Shown here: positions 31,300 to 42,170 of the stretch, piece by piece | Layout: each line of letters starts with the position of its first letter | Position numbering within the stretch: the first letter of the stretch is position 1 | Source of the DNA: Phymatolithon calcareum | Lineage: Eukaryota > Rhodophyta > Florideophyceae > Hapalidiales | Reading direction: 5' to 3' | Assembly: GCA_977006965.1 (NCBI GenBank) | Contig: OZ345352.1 | Span: 558,001 to 622,000 of the forward strand | Length of the DNA stretch: 64,000 bases | The notes under the pieces: model-generated | Told to the model about the DNA's origin: nothing | The model's database searches: none | Seen by the model: the letters and a program-made list of their open reading frames with translations, nothing else | Position numbers and translations under genes: made by a program

Positions 31300-32028
31300 T
31301 CCCGATTGGATCCATTTTGGGTCCTTGTTTCTTGGTTGAACGTTTGCATGGTCGGGTGCGACTCAATCTGGTGGACTACCAAAACCTACCTCTGACTCAT
31401 AATTGGGCCTCGAGGGGGAAAAATATTTCACTGTGCTGGGTCGCGCATAGTCGACGGGGAGTGGTCCGGATGATTTCAAATTTCGGCCGCAGCCTTGGCA
31501 GCTTGAAACATGGCAAGGACTTTGACAAATTCTCTTCTTGTGTAGGCGCTTTCTTCGGATGATAGCTGATCTTTCGATAGGCCTGTCTTGATATCTTCGA
31601 TAGCCTCTTTTCCAGTTTGACCTGTAAGTTTTATGAACTCTGAGGTGCTCATGCGCGGGTATGATCCAAATGACCATTTTATGGCCAGTGTCCTGTATCT
31701 CCTTGCCTTGAAACACAAACACGGCGGCAGTGTTGTCTTGGTTTGTGGTATAGGGCTTTTTTCTTTTTCAACTTTAGTGGCCACTTCCAGGATCTTCTTC
31801 TTTGGTACTTCTTGATATTTGTGTTGGTAAGAGTTTCGTTCGCTGCCCTGGCGAGTTGCCGGTTTACTTTGGAGTGGGTCACATTCAATCTTGCATTCTG
31901 CATCTCCTTGGAGTCTTGCTCAGGTACTGTTTTTGACTCGAGATTCTCAAAGCGTCTCATGTGTCTTCGAACAAATAATCGTGCTAGGATGTCTTTTCTG
32001 TCGTTCGGCCTTACAATGCGGGAAGCCA
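31300..32028 (-). mobile_element. Family D retroposon with ORF remnant, inverted
   Basis: In minus orientation the D 3' block (CCTCGAGG to GGTAGGTTTTGGTAGTCC) follows an ORF ending at 31476. The ORF body contains PNDRKDILARLFVRRHMRRF, NTNIKKYQ, a RRYRTLAIKWSFGSYPRMST segment and EAIEDIKTGLSKDQLSSEES, ending VLAMFQAAKAAAEI. The copy at 62.2 kb encodes the same segment (IEDVIHGLSKVKLSKEDSA). It has frameshifts between 31722 and 31800. Unrecognised protein, probably the C-terminal part of a retroelement ORF. Confidence 0.6.
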
Positions 32029-32145
32029 ACTACTTAAATGAAAACGTAAGGGAAGGTTTGTAGCGCAACGAAAAGACTTTCAGGTGCAATGATAATTGAC
32101 AAAGGAAGCTTCAATTAATCTGAAATTCAATCCAATCCTTGCAAT
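32029..32145 (+). mobile_element. Family C retroposon copy
   Basis: ACTTAAATGAAAACGTAAGG, then GTAGCGCAACGAAAAG and the CAATGATAATTGACAAAG core, ending in CAATCC. It abuts the inverted D element. Confidence 0.75.
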
Positions 32146-32721
32146 GCGACACATTGCTCTGCTCCGTTCAGTGCTCCTTTTTCCAGGTTTTCCAAATATT
32201 AGACAGAAGAACATCGACTCTATCTTCTTGATCTCATGCTATACTTTGGGTATCCATGGTGTCAGATTTAGCGCATACTACCACCTCGACTGCACAGGGG
32301 ATTTGGTACCCGTTTTCAAGGGAATTTAGAAAAAGATTCAAAACAAAAAAGGAACATTGTGATCTTCTGGACGAGTAGGCGTCACCGCAGCGCGAAACAA
32401 ACAAAAGATTTCTTTGAATCGCTTGCGGTGCTGTAGCGGGATGATATGCTAATGATGACAGGCTTACCTGCGGAATTGTCTACGTGCGGTTAGCGTGGGT
32501 CCAGTGTATCGCTTAGAGAGGATTTTTGATGATGGTATGCGCTAGTTGAAGTCATTTATTTTCTTGTTCGGGCCCTATATTTCATCAACTCTGCATCTGC
32601 GTAAACGCACATAGTTTGGATAGTATCCGCATTTGTTGTGATTGTGAAGTCTTTGGTCCGCCTCTCCTTTCAGGGCGTTTGGGTCAAGTCAACTAATTGC
32701 AAACGAAAACGGTGCTTATAT
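32146..32721. other. Spacer downstream of the Hog gene
   Basis: No gene or repeat that I can support. Confidence 0.5.
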
Positions 32722-33690
32722 TCAACAGGATGAGGTTGAATACGTTCGTATGCTTGAGGATTTAAATGCAGGAAAAGAACTCTTGACATCGATGCCATCG
32801 AGAGAGTTCACTGACATAATGGAAAGAGCACTTTTTTCAATGCTTTTGCTGGTGCACTTCGAATTTCGAGATTTTGCCTCGACGTAGGTTTCCGGGAACA
32901 CATTTGAGAATGCTGGAATGACCGCGCTGAATGCGGTGTACACCAATCGCAAGGGGGTCAGTAGTGCATGAGCAACTGCAGGATAAAGTGCACTGGTGTA
33001 GGTAGATGCAAGGATAGCGCCTCGGTTGCCTGACATGACCAAAATTGTACCGCTTGCAGTTTGAGGGTTGAACAGCCCACGCATGCGCTTCCTGGACACC
33101 TTATCCACTGTTTCTACAACCATTCTACTGTTCTTGAAAACTTGAATTTTGTCACCAGTGCGAATCTTCCCGGCAGCCTTGAGTGAGCCATCGACTTCGA
33201 CATAATGCGATGGTGATACTGCAATGTTTCCATTCTTGCTTTGGATGAACACCATTTCTGACACGACGTGACGAGTCGCATGCGTGAAAAGCAGGACTGG
33301 ACTGAACAGTCCTGGAGCAACTTGAACGTGATCGCCGATTTTCAACTCTTCAATTCTAACTTCATCTCCGGAGGAAAGAGTTACAATAGACCCAAATGGG
33401 AAGCATGCTTCGGTTTTCTTCTTTGGCATCGCAGTTTCCATTGGACCAGCGGACGGCTCTATTGCAGGCTCCTGAGATGGAAGGGGAAGAGGTTCGGGCT
33501 CCGTTGATGCCTCAGGTGACTGCTTTCCCTCGAAAGGATCAAGGAAGTCCAAAACGGAAACTGGCTTGTAGCCTGAAGACGGAGAAGACGATGGGAGGGG
33601 AGTTATTCCAGTTTCTGTAGCGTCAGATTGTGCTAAGGAGATGCACATGGCGAATAGCATCACCAGCAAACAATTGCCCTGGGACGCCAT
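32722..33690 (-). CDS. Secreted Hedgehog-type Hint (Hog) domain protein without Hedge domain
   Basis: 322 residues. A signal peptide (about 1-22) leads into a Pro/Ser/Glu-rich linker to about residue 94, then a Hint module beginning at Cys96 (ACFPFGSIV), the position of the self-splicing nucleophile. Further Hog landmarks are ELKIGDHV, VFIQSKNGNIAVSPSHY (159-162), LKAAGKIRTGDKIQV, GLFNPQTASGTILVM and STYTSALYPAVAHALLTPLRL, in the order seen in Hedgehog C-terminal domains. The TxxH catalytic motif reads SPSH, Ser for Thr. There is no signalling Hedge domain; such Hog-only proteins are known outside animals, including algae. A C-terminal Ser-rich stretch follows. Whether it autoprocesses or attaches a sterol cannot be told. 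Confidence 0.85.
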   Translation of the reverse strand: MASQGNCLLVMLFAMCISLAQSDATETGITPLPSSSPSSGYKPVSVLDFLDPFEGKQSPEASTEPEPLPLPSQEPAIEPSAGPMETAMPKKKTEACFPFGSIVTLSSGDEVRIEELKIGDHVQVAPGLFSPVLLFTHATRHVVSEMVFIQSKNGNIAVSPSHYVEVDGSLKAAGKIRTGDKIQVFKNSRMVVETVDKVSRKRMRGLFNPQTASGTILVMSGNRGAILASTYTSALYPAVAHALLTPLRLVYTAFSAVIPAFSNVFPETYVEAKSRNSKCTSKSIEKSALSIMSVNSLDGIDVKSSFPAFKSSSIRTYSTSSC

Positions 33691-34533
33691 TGCGATGGAT
33701 CACGAGAAAGTTTGAGTGCTTCGATGGTTGATTCTCGCTGAATTGTGATGCTCTGGGTGGATAAGGCTCATCACCCTGATCGTCGGTATAAATACTAGTC
33801 TGTTGCAAAGGCATTGCACTGTCAAGGGACCGAAATGTCCTTGAAAATGAGGCAGTAATGACATGATATTCCAGTTTGGGCACCTTGGTCCCATTTTCGG
33901 AAGCGCAAACATCATTCTGAGAATACGCATGTATGGGCTCATGGCATAACACGAAGGTCAGGCGTCCGTGCACATGCGTTCACGTCGGGAAGTACGTTCC
34001 AATAGAGGAACCAGGCACCTGCCATTTGCGGCGGAGGCAATAGTTTCAATTTCGCCATATTGTCTCGAGTCCTGAGAGCCATCAACCATCTCTATGCGCC
34101 TGTGGAAGCCTTGCCCGTATATTCATAACAAAATGGAACTTTTAAAAATAAACTTGTACAAGAAGTCATCTCTATTGTTTTGGTTACCTGGTGCTGAGAG
34201 CCAAAAGTAAAATCCTGTCGCCAGCCTGGGTGTTAGAACCTTTACAATGATTGATGGAAGGTGTCTGGTTAACGCGTTGGCCCATTGATGAGGACCTGTC
34301 GGCTTCGAGGCACTTGGAATGATCATGGGAGAGGCGATGTAGGTAAATCTTCAAGATGATGTCATGTTGCGGCAGTGCGCGGGCGATAGAGGGACGCAAA
34401 TTATTTCGACCAGCACCTTTTCGAGTTGTTGATGCGAGTTGGGTTACCCAACTCGCGCTGTGACAGAGGGGGAGTTCACCAAAATTAGTGACTGTCCCTC
34501 ACGTTTAGTCCAGTCGCTTTTAGGGAGGATTGG
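33691..34533. other. Spacer upstream of the Hog gene
   Basis: A TATAAATA-like element reads in either direction at 33787-33794, about 95 bp before the Hog ATG, and may be its TATA box. No gene seen. 34521-34533 is the left stub of a family C copy split by the MULE. Confidence 0.4.
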
Positions 34534-35407
34534 ATTTTTATTTGAGGAAATTCACTACATGGCCACCAAAAATTGGTAAAATTCACTACATGGCCATCTC
34601 TAGCCAAATCTACTACTCATCCGTTTGTCAAAGCAATCTATGGGACAGTAAAATTTGTTGTGCGCGCTACGCTCTACGCTTTAGATCCTTGTCGCAAGTA
34701 GCATCTTCATCATCGCAGGCGGTAAGGTCCATGATCATGGACTGAGCCGCTTTGTCGATGTGTTTTCGTTTCGCCTCGACGACGTTGTGGATGTTGGGTC
34801 TCCCGGAGGTCTGCGAAAAGTGACCAGTGTTTCCGCACGAGGAGCAGTGACGGGCCCTCTTTTCGGACGGAAAGTAGGGCTTCTTGCACTTGCGGCCCGG
34901 TCTAGCCACGAGGTCAAACGGCACCAAATCATCCTGCACTGGCTGGTCTCCAGTGACTGCTACACGCGTGGTATTGGCCCCATGCTGGTTGGTCCAGGTT
35001 TTGAACATCCACACGTCCCTGAACTAGTGTTTGTTCCACCGGTCCAGCGATACCGATGCTGCACCAAGCGACTAAAAGCGTACAAAAGTGCTTCGCACAC
35101 TTGTTGCGTTTCGCCACGAGGTGGGCCTTGTCCATCGACGTGTTGTGGGAGATCACGACGTTGACAAGATCGTCAAAGCTTGATTCAGCGTAGTCGCCCA
35201 CCTTTGGCAAGAGCTCCTTCTTTTCCATGATTTCGGAGTGGTTAGTGGGGGAATGTTGTTTGTCGGGCGTTGCAGAGAATACGACGACATGCTTACAGAG
35301 CGCCGTCGTACTCGTAACAGATGAGTAGTAGATTTAGCTAGAGATGGCCATGTAGTGAATTTTACCAATTTTTGGTGGCCATGTAGTGAATTTCCTCATT
35401 TTTATTT
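34534..35407. mobile_element. Mutator-like element (MULE), deleted
   Basis: An 854-bp element (34544-35397) has about 77-bp terminal inverted repeats (GAGGAAATTCACTACATGGC at the tip, with a second TTCACTACATGGCCATCTCT inside) differing by about one base. A perfect 10-bp duplication ATTTTTATTT flanks it (34534-34543, 35398-35407). Long terminal repeats and 9-11 bp duplications are typical of Mutator. It encodes transposase remnants on minus. It interrupts a family C copy. Confidence 0.85.
34667..35228 (-). pseudogene. MULE transposase remnant with terminal zinc knuckle
   Basis: The frame starting at ATG 35228 (MEKKELLPKVGDYAESSF) carries a short N-terminal segment, then shifts. The frame ending at 34667 contains RPGRKCKKPYF, then HCSSCGNTGHFSQT, matching the basic GRPKKK-then-CxxCGxxGH end of Mutator transposases, with the last Cys missing. 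The catalytic DDE and SWIM regions are absent. It is an internally deleted copy, likely mobilised in trans if at all. Confidence 0.55.
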
Positions 35408-35445
35408 AATTGAAGCTCCCTTTGTCAATTATCATTGCACCTGGC
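35398..35445 (-). mobile_element. Family C copy, right part, split by the MULE
   Basis: AATTGAAGCTCCCTTTGTCA and ATTATCATTGCACCTG are the inverted core of C. The left part (GGATTGG) precedes the MULE at 34528. Joined across one copy of the 10-bp duplication they match C's 3' end. Confidence 0.7.
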
Positions 35446-36389
35446 TTTCTGGGAGACTGGACTTAATAACCAAGTCGATATTTCAAATAGTTCCAGGACA
35501 TTTTTATGAGCTCCCCTTCCACTGGGCGTTTTGTTCGATGAACACAACGTGTCGTCCACTGGACAGTAGGAGGTGGCAGCCTTATAATTTGTCCTTATTT
35601 TTAAGCTTTCCGGTGTCGAACGTATGGTGCAGTCTTCATGCAGGCCGAACACCACAACGTATGCGAGCATATTCAACACACATCTGAGACCGTGGATGAA
35701 TCAGTCAGGCTCTGAGCCGTTGGTCTTTCAGCAAGACAGCGGTCCTTGTCCTGCTGCCCATTGCACAAAAATCAAAATTCCCTACGAAAAACATCTCTCC
35801 GCTTGGTTGGGGGTTAAGATTGCCTGTTGCCAGTCCTATCCGAAAAATATGGGGCAGTCATGAGCAAAGAAGCCACAAGAATTGTCGAAAATCGAATAAT
35901 TTCGTGTCGCTGGACTGTCCCATGCGATACGAGTGGTTTCACGTGGAGTCATCGGTAATCATCAACTTAGCAAAGTCTACCGAGACGACTGATATTCTCA
36001 GTGGAGAAAAAAGGTGGAAAAATCAAGTCTTCGTCATGAAATCGTGCTCCAAACACATTGGTCCGGTCTATAGCGGACGAGAATGATTTTGTTGACAAAT
36101 CACCGTGTGACTTACGGACTTCCAATCTAACAACGCATCAATCTTTCCATAAAAGTTAACCGAAAAATTTTGTAGCGGGCGCTCAGTTCGTAAACGAAGC
36201 TCCGTCACCATCCTACCAATTCCAAGGACAGAATTCTCCAGTGCCTTTCGCCTCTCTGGGCCGTTCCTTCATGGGTGCGTCAAATCGGGGCGAAAGTCAT
36301 CAATGAAGACTCCATCGCTGCGAGCCATCGAGATGACTATTTTGGGAATTCTTGATGAATTTTTGGATCCCCCTGCCGTTCTCAATGGA

Positions 36390-36606
36390 TTTCTGTTTTT
36401 GAAGCTCCCCTTGTCAATTATCCTTGCACCTGAGAGACTTTTCGTTGCGCTACACGTTCTCCATGGCAGTTGGTACTGTCCAAAGATAATGTCCAAAGTC
36501 ACTACAATGAAAACGTAAGCGAAGGATTGTAGCGCAACGAAAAGCACTTCAGGTGCAATGATAATTGACAAAGGGCGCCTCAATTAAACAGAAATCCAAT
36601 CCAATC
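36390..36606. mobile_element. Inverted pair of family C copies
   Basis: A minus copy (about 36390-36455) and a plus copy (about 36486-36606) face each other 30 bp apart. Both carry the GTAGCGCAACGAAAAG block and the TAATTGACAA core; the plus copy ends in CAATCC repeats. The stretches 35446-36389 and 36607-36867 hold no other identifiable feature. Confidence 0.65.
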
Positions 36607-36867
36607 CCTGCCATACTCGAGTGCGCCACGCGCCACGATATAGTGTCGATTACGTCAAAATCGCATACGTAGAAGGAGCCCCTGTGACACTCCAAGAAAA
36701 TGGCACTGCGGAGTAAAATTCAGCAGTACATAAGCTTTCGGGGCTTGGGGTTCGCATGGCACACCTGCACATTTCTCCGTCGCGTTCAGCAACTCTCCAC
36801 TCATCACAAACTAAGGACTGGGCTGGTGACTCGCACGATGTTGTGCCTCCGAATCTCCTCTCGCATA

Positions 36868-37026
36868 ATGCTCTTTACGGCCCTTCTGGCCACCATAACC
36901 GCTGCCGCTGTCGGTCACGGCCCTTCGTGCTTGTATGGGTGTTGGTGGGCAGCGGGTCCTCCTCTCTCCAAACCATTTCATGCATGCTTCAAGGACTGCA
37001 AGGCGCAGGAGCAAGCGAAACAGTAA
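36868..37026 (+). CDS. Possible small secreted four-Cys peptide
   Basis: 52 residues from the ATG at 36868, or 62 from an in-frame ATG at 36838. The signal-like core MLFTALLATITAAAVGHG is followed by CLYGCWWAAG and ACFKDCK, a C-x3-C and C-x3-C arrangement that could form two disulfides. The ORF runs further upstream without a better start. No promoter or paralogue was found, so chance cannot be excluded. Confidence 0.4.
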   Translation: MLFTALLATITAAAVGHGPSCLYGCWWAAGPPLSKPFHACFKDCKAQEQAKQ

Positions 37027-37980
37027 TCAAAGGTTATGCCCTGACGTACTGCAGAACATACTTTCTGTGCAATAAAGCACCGTTGCTTTTTGGAACTGCT
37101 CGGTTTTCTTTCTACTTCGGTCTAATTCGTTAAGCAAAGGCACTCGACCACATTGGCTCTGCCGCTATGGCGTCATGCATCTGCCAAGGAGCAACTAGAG
37201 CAGCGAATCGAGCTGCTCTAACTCTTCGACTTCGGGCAATGTATATTTGCCGCACATCGTTTCGATACTATTTCCGTATCGAAAGTTTGTAATGATTTGG
37301 GCCTTCATTATGGTCGATGAAGATGCAAAAACAACGCAAAGCGAAACTTTGTGGAAGACCACCACTAGAAAAAACATCGGGACAGAAGAACTCAATAGCA
37401 CTTACCAACTTCGCTACCGTTTTGATGAAATTCAATCGTGCTCCTTGCCTAAGTTGACAATAAAACATGCAAACTTTCGTATAAAATGGCGAATTTTGGC
37501 AATTTCAAAACTAACTTTCGGAAGGATGCTCAAAATTCTAGGACTAGGACCGCACGGATCGACGACGGTCCGAATCCGAAAAATGGATCAATTTCGGACC
37601 CACGGCCTATCCAGAGGCCGAAAATTTTCTCCTTGGCCAGTCCGAATCTAGTCCGTGCAGGGCCGATTCAAATCCACTTACAGTCCGATCCGGAAATGTC
37701 GCCGATCCGGTTCACTTATCGGTCCGAAAAAGCTCTTGCCTTACTCTGAGCTGGCCTGAATCGGATCCGAACCGAATCTGTGTCGTCCGGAACCTGATCC
37801 GAACCGATTTCAACTTGGCCTGAGCCTACGCAGACACGTATTTGGCTTAAATTTAGAAATATTTTAAATAATATTTCAAAATTTGAGCTAAATTTCGTCT
37901 CCTTGAGATTCGATCTCATCCACGTATAGTCCGAAATTAAATCAAGTCCTATCGACTTACAGTCCGAAAAAAATGTAAAT
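37027..37980. other. Spacer with TCCGA-rich block
   Basis: No gene. From about 37550 to 37970 the word TCCGA (often GTCCGAA or ATCCGAACCG) recurs at least eight times, mostly on the plus strand, as in subterminal repeats of some DNA transposons. No matching terminal repeats were found. Confidence 0.4.
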
Positions 37981-38047
37981 CGTAATTTTTTAAAAATTAC
38001 GAAATGGATTTATTGAGAAGGTACCATCATGGTACCTTCTCAATAAA
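37981..38047. repeat. Pair of perfect palindromes
   Basis: 37981-38001 is CGTAATTTTT-T-AAAAATTACG. 38009-38047 has 18-base perfect arms, TTTATTGAGAAGGTACCA and its complement, around three bases. They are 7 bp apart. Confidence 0.8.
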
Positions 38048-38120
38048 TGTGTCCCAACGCGCAGAGGATGTTCTAGAGAGCAACCTGTTCTCAAGAATGT
38101 TCGGCACCTGATGCAAGAAC

Positions 38121-39054
38121 ATGCAGGCCCGCTTTCGAGGAATATGCCGCGTGGAATCCATTCAACTACGCCAAGCGCATTTGAGCTCCAAGTTCATAAC
38201 AGCACAGCAACTTCGAAGAAAACACGCACTTGAGCTTCACAAAGGGACAGCACAAATGACAATATTGAACGCGACAAACGATATGCTTCACAAAGCTCTT
38301 CTCTGTACCTCTACAGAAGTATTTGCGCGCAACCTAGAAGCCACGACAAATGTAAACGCAAGAACGTAGAAGAAAGCAAAAGAAGAATGGGATGCATATC
38401 CCCTCCTAAAGCCGCTAGACGGGAGGGCCGACGCCCTCCTCAGCCCATGAAGAACGAGCTACCACCATTTCTCACCCGCAAGAAAGCGGAACACAGGCTT
38501 CTTTGCACGCAGTGGTTATTTCACCGCTTCCCATACTCCTGGCAATAGCAAACAAGAAATGAAGATTCCAAACCGGATGAAGCACTCAAGGATATTTCAA
38601 ACTTAATGCCCAAACAGCGAATTTCCAATATTCAAAAAGAAATGCTGGAAATGCAGTTGATACTGTCCAAAGAAACTGTCCGAAAACAACTACTTCAAGG
38701 ATAACGTAAGCGATCCTCATGAGCAACCTGGAAGAATACCTCGGAAGATATCAACTGACCAAAGAGGAGATTAACATCACTGAAAAGCTCTAGACAAGCT
38801 ACTCTTCTTCACTATCGTCTTTTACGACGACATGGAATAGACAAGGCGTCAATTGAGGAAATCTGATCAGTGGACCCCAAGCTTTTCCCTCCCTTTTTAC
38901 GGGAGAGGGTTTTTGCAGCTAGGGCTACGAAGTTTAACACGGGTTACAAGTATTTGAATATATGATCGAAGCTACAAAGTAGCTGCTGAAACGCATCTCC
39001 CTTGCAGTCTCATGAGTGTTACTGAGGGCGTTTAATAAATTCCAAATTCAAAAA
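38121..39054 (+). mobile_element. Family H non-LTR retroposon copy 1
   Basis: It ends in TTAATAAATTCCAAATTC plus a run of A. Translated segments include EHRLLCTQWLFHRFPYSW and, at the ORF end, a frameshifted match to ALDKLLFFTI.FYDDME of copy 2 at 43.4 kb (one A lost). The ORF at 38121-38369 may be an upstream part. A family C copy is inserted at its A tail. Confidence 0.65.
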
Positions 39055-39165
39055 AAATAACGTCAGCGAAGGATTGTAGCGGAACGAAAAGTCGCTCAGG
39101 TGCAATGATAATTGACAAAGGGAGCTTCAATTAAACAGAAATCGAATCGAATCCAATCCAATCCA
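39055..39165 (+). mobile_element. Family C retroposon copy at the H tail
   Basis: It starts abruptly at AACGTCAGCGAAGGATTG after the A-run of family H, contains the GGTGCAATGATAATTGAC core, and ends in seven-fold imperfect AATCC/AATCG repeats. Confidence 0.75.
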
Positions 39166-39294
39166 TGTGTCCCAAGTGGAGGACAGTCGGCACCTTTCTC
39201 GGCATATTCTTTTAGCATTGAAAATCCAGCTTCCTTAATCGGAATTACATAGAATCACGTCAGTGGCTCTAGCCACGTCAAACTCTTCTGGGGT

Positions 39295-41034
39295 CTATGA
39301 AGGCTTCTTCATGATTCTGTTGAATGTTCCAACTGCCCATGATCCTTGACTGCCCGTTTCTTCCATTAACTTCTGTGGGTTTCTCGGAAAATGGCCTACA
39401 ACCCACCTTGCGCAAAGAATTCTGTGTCTTCTTTCTTTCATCCTCACTGCTTGGTGCGGTATACTATTCTTGGCTAACGAAATTTTCCTGATGCGGTGCT
39501 CTTCTTGCTGTTCCCATACTCGCCGAAGGCCAGATCTATCTTGATTGTCAGTTGTCGTGCTTGATTCCCGTATACAGTCGAGCGTTTCGAGTTCTAGCTC
39601 TGCCCCTGTGTCTTCGGTCTCCTCCATAGTCTTGCTTAATCTTCGTCTTTGCTTCCGGAGTACGTGCTGTCGGCGAAACTCCCATTGCTCTATTTTGCAC
39701 AGTTTCGTTAGCCTTCTCCAGTGCCGCGCTGCCCACTTTCCGAATAGTATCGTTGCGATTTCCTTCTGCATTTTCACTGCTGCTTTCGATACACCGATTG
39801 TGTCGGTTGTTATATGCGCAGTGTACTCATATACTGGGCTGATAAAAGCTTTGAAGAGCCTGATGCTCTTTTCGGTGCTGTATCGTCTTCTTGTCATGCC
39901 GAGGTTGCCCATGAGCCGTACTTTGGCGCTTGCGCTTTTGAATCGCTCCAGGAGCCTGTCGTCACGAATACCGTTCGCGTCAATTGTCGTCCCGAGATAA
40001 TCTGCAGTGCGTCGTATTTCAACTTCCTCGTCTGCCTGCATAATCGGTTTTCCGACCCTTCGACGTGGGAGTATGACTGAACATTTTCGGGTCGACCGCG
40101 TCATCTGATAGACCCGAGCCCATTCTGAGCATTCCTGGAGCATTTTCTGCAGTTCTTCTTCGTTCTTTGCCATTAGTATGACGTCGTCGGCAAACTTGTG
40201 CAGATGAAGGCTCGCGTCAGAATCATTGAGGCTATTGGCCGTGACTCTTTCTGCCAGAGTATCCATTAGGATGTTGAACTGTGTGGGGCTAATGGGGGAA
40301 CCTTGGGAGATTCCTCTTTCGCTTGTCCCTTGAGTCCTTCGTGCGTCGTTCATAGCATTGACTGTAGTTTTCTGCAGCAAGAAGGAGGCAAGTGATGCAA
40401 GATTTGTTGATAGCCTGAGATCGATTTATCGCATAAGCTCCTCTTTCGGGACTCGGTCTTATGCTGACTTTAGGTAGGGCACGGCTCTTGTGTTCCTTCC
40501 TTGTCTCACGACTACCATGTAATGAAGGAGGGCCCTTTCCGTTCCTTTCTTGGGCTGGAAGCCAATTTGGGATATACTGAATCTATATTCCTTGCGGATC
40601 AGTTTGTCCACTGCTGATTCAATTATTTTGTGAGCATGCGATAATAGAGAAATCGGTCTGTACCTTTTTGGAGAGCTTGGGTCTCCTTCCTTAAACACTG
40701 GGACCACCAATGCCATATTCCAATCGTCAGGCCAGCAGCCGAACTGGCCGGCTTTTGCAATCTTGGCTAGCAGGAAACTGCAGCTGACCTCAGGGGAGAG
40801 TAGAAATGCTTCGGAGAAGATGCAATCCGGTCCAGCTGCTTTTTGCCTCGTGGCACGTTTTAGGGAGCTCTCGAGCTCTCGCTTTAGTGCTCGTGTCACT
40901 TGGAATTTCCTCGGTTCTATAAGTGTTCCCCTGGGGTCCTTGAGCTCCCCTGATAGATGAGCTGCCATTTGTGCCGGGTCTAGTGTCGCAAATTCGAGGT
41001 CGGGAATAATCGCTGTTGAGAAGATAAGAAACAA
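39295..41034 (-). pseudogene. LINE-type reverse transcriptase, broken by in-frame stops
   Basis: One minus frame carries reverse transcriptase landmarks in order: KAAGPDCIFSEAF, ALVVPVFKEGD with YRPISLLSH, QIGFQPKKGTERA, GISQGSPISPTQFNILMD, and the catalytic FADD box (40183-40194) in LHKFADDVILMAK. The tail has HRILCARWVVGHFPRNPQ, similar to families A and H. Two stops (TAA at 40459-40461 and another near 40425) interrupt the frame without shifting it. The endonuclease region is not visible here. Enzyme-dead as it stands; a relic of the kind of element that could have mobilised the truncated families. Confidence 0.85.
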
Positions 41035-41533
41035 CGGGTCTCAAGTGGCTCCGTCTCGCACACTACCGCCCGTTTCTCATAACAAGACAGTAAATTCGGA
41101 GACAGTCTAACTGGCTCTGGATGAGCGCCGCTTCATACTACAGCGCCGATGACCAGATTCGGAATGGTATAAATGCGACAGCACCCGAGCACAGCATTGT
41201 ATCGGAAGGCAGTCGGAATAAGAATCACCAAGTCTTGGTCGGCTCAGTGCTCCTTCCGGGAGCACACGGAGAGAAGTGGCTGGTGTAGGCGTCTCGCCAT
41301 GCCCGGTCCCCGTTTGGGAAACCAGCGGTCATAACGGATCACTAAGACTAACTGGTGTGTGGCGACATTCTTGAACAGCACGTGGACCTTCGCGAGGTTC
41401 TACAACGCTGAGCGCGCGAAAGGTAATAAACTCTCTTTGTTCTGAACTGTTCATTGCCGTTTTGCGACATCTAGAGGCATGCCTTCGCAGCAATTCGTCT
41501 GGGCTCTCCTCTTCTTCATTCGAATTAAATTTT

Positions 41534-42170
41534 TCATCTTTTTCGCAAAGTCTGTTGGCTTGTGGCGGATAGATCTTCAGTAAATTTCTTAAAGCATGCT
41601 CTTCTGTTCGCGTTGGTCATCTTTTTTACCTTTCTGTCGAGATCTCTGTGCGCTTCCCAGTCACTGACCCGGTTCTCTGCGCCTTCACTAAGTTCCAGCC
41701 CCACCATCTGGGGGAGGCAACAGGAGACAGAGAGCCAGAGCAGCCAGTGCAATTTTTTTTCGGATGACACAGAAGCAGCAATAGCTTCTGGGCTATCCCG
41801 TGATTTTCGTTTGGCCAGGTTTTTATCATGCTTGAGATTCATCTAGACTTGATTCCACAAAGGAGCGAAAAAGACGTTGGCGCAAACCAGTTTGTAGTAT
41901 TTCCCAGGTCATGACCTTCTTAAAGTCTTGAAAGCGGGATCAGGCGATTTCGACGCTGTGCTCCAGCCCGACTGCCTTGCGCCGAGGAATTTGAAGTGCA
42001 GCGTATTCTATAGGTCTTCTGCTCCGAGGTCGATGCGGCCCAACTCCTCTTGTGCTGTTTCTCGTTCCTCTTTCGCCACCTTGTCTGTGAAAGCTCCTGC
42101 ACGAGATGCTACTCTTGGATCGGGGACTCTACGAAGCCCCATTGCCCTTCTGTGACGCCGAGTAGCCCGC
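41534..42170 (-). pseudogene. Possible upstream ORF fragments of the same LINE
   Basis: Basic, Arg/Lys-rich minus-strand ORFs (41534-41842; 41920-42102) precede the reverse transcriptase in the right orientation and contain stretches such as WEAHRDLDRKVKKMTNANRR and LGRIDLGAEDL...LHFKFLGARQSG, of a kind often found beside LINE reverse transcriptases. No endonuclease motif is seen, so the link is tentative. 41045-41533 shows nothing recognisable. Confidence 0.3.
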
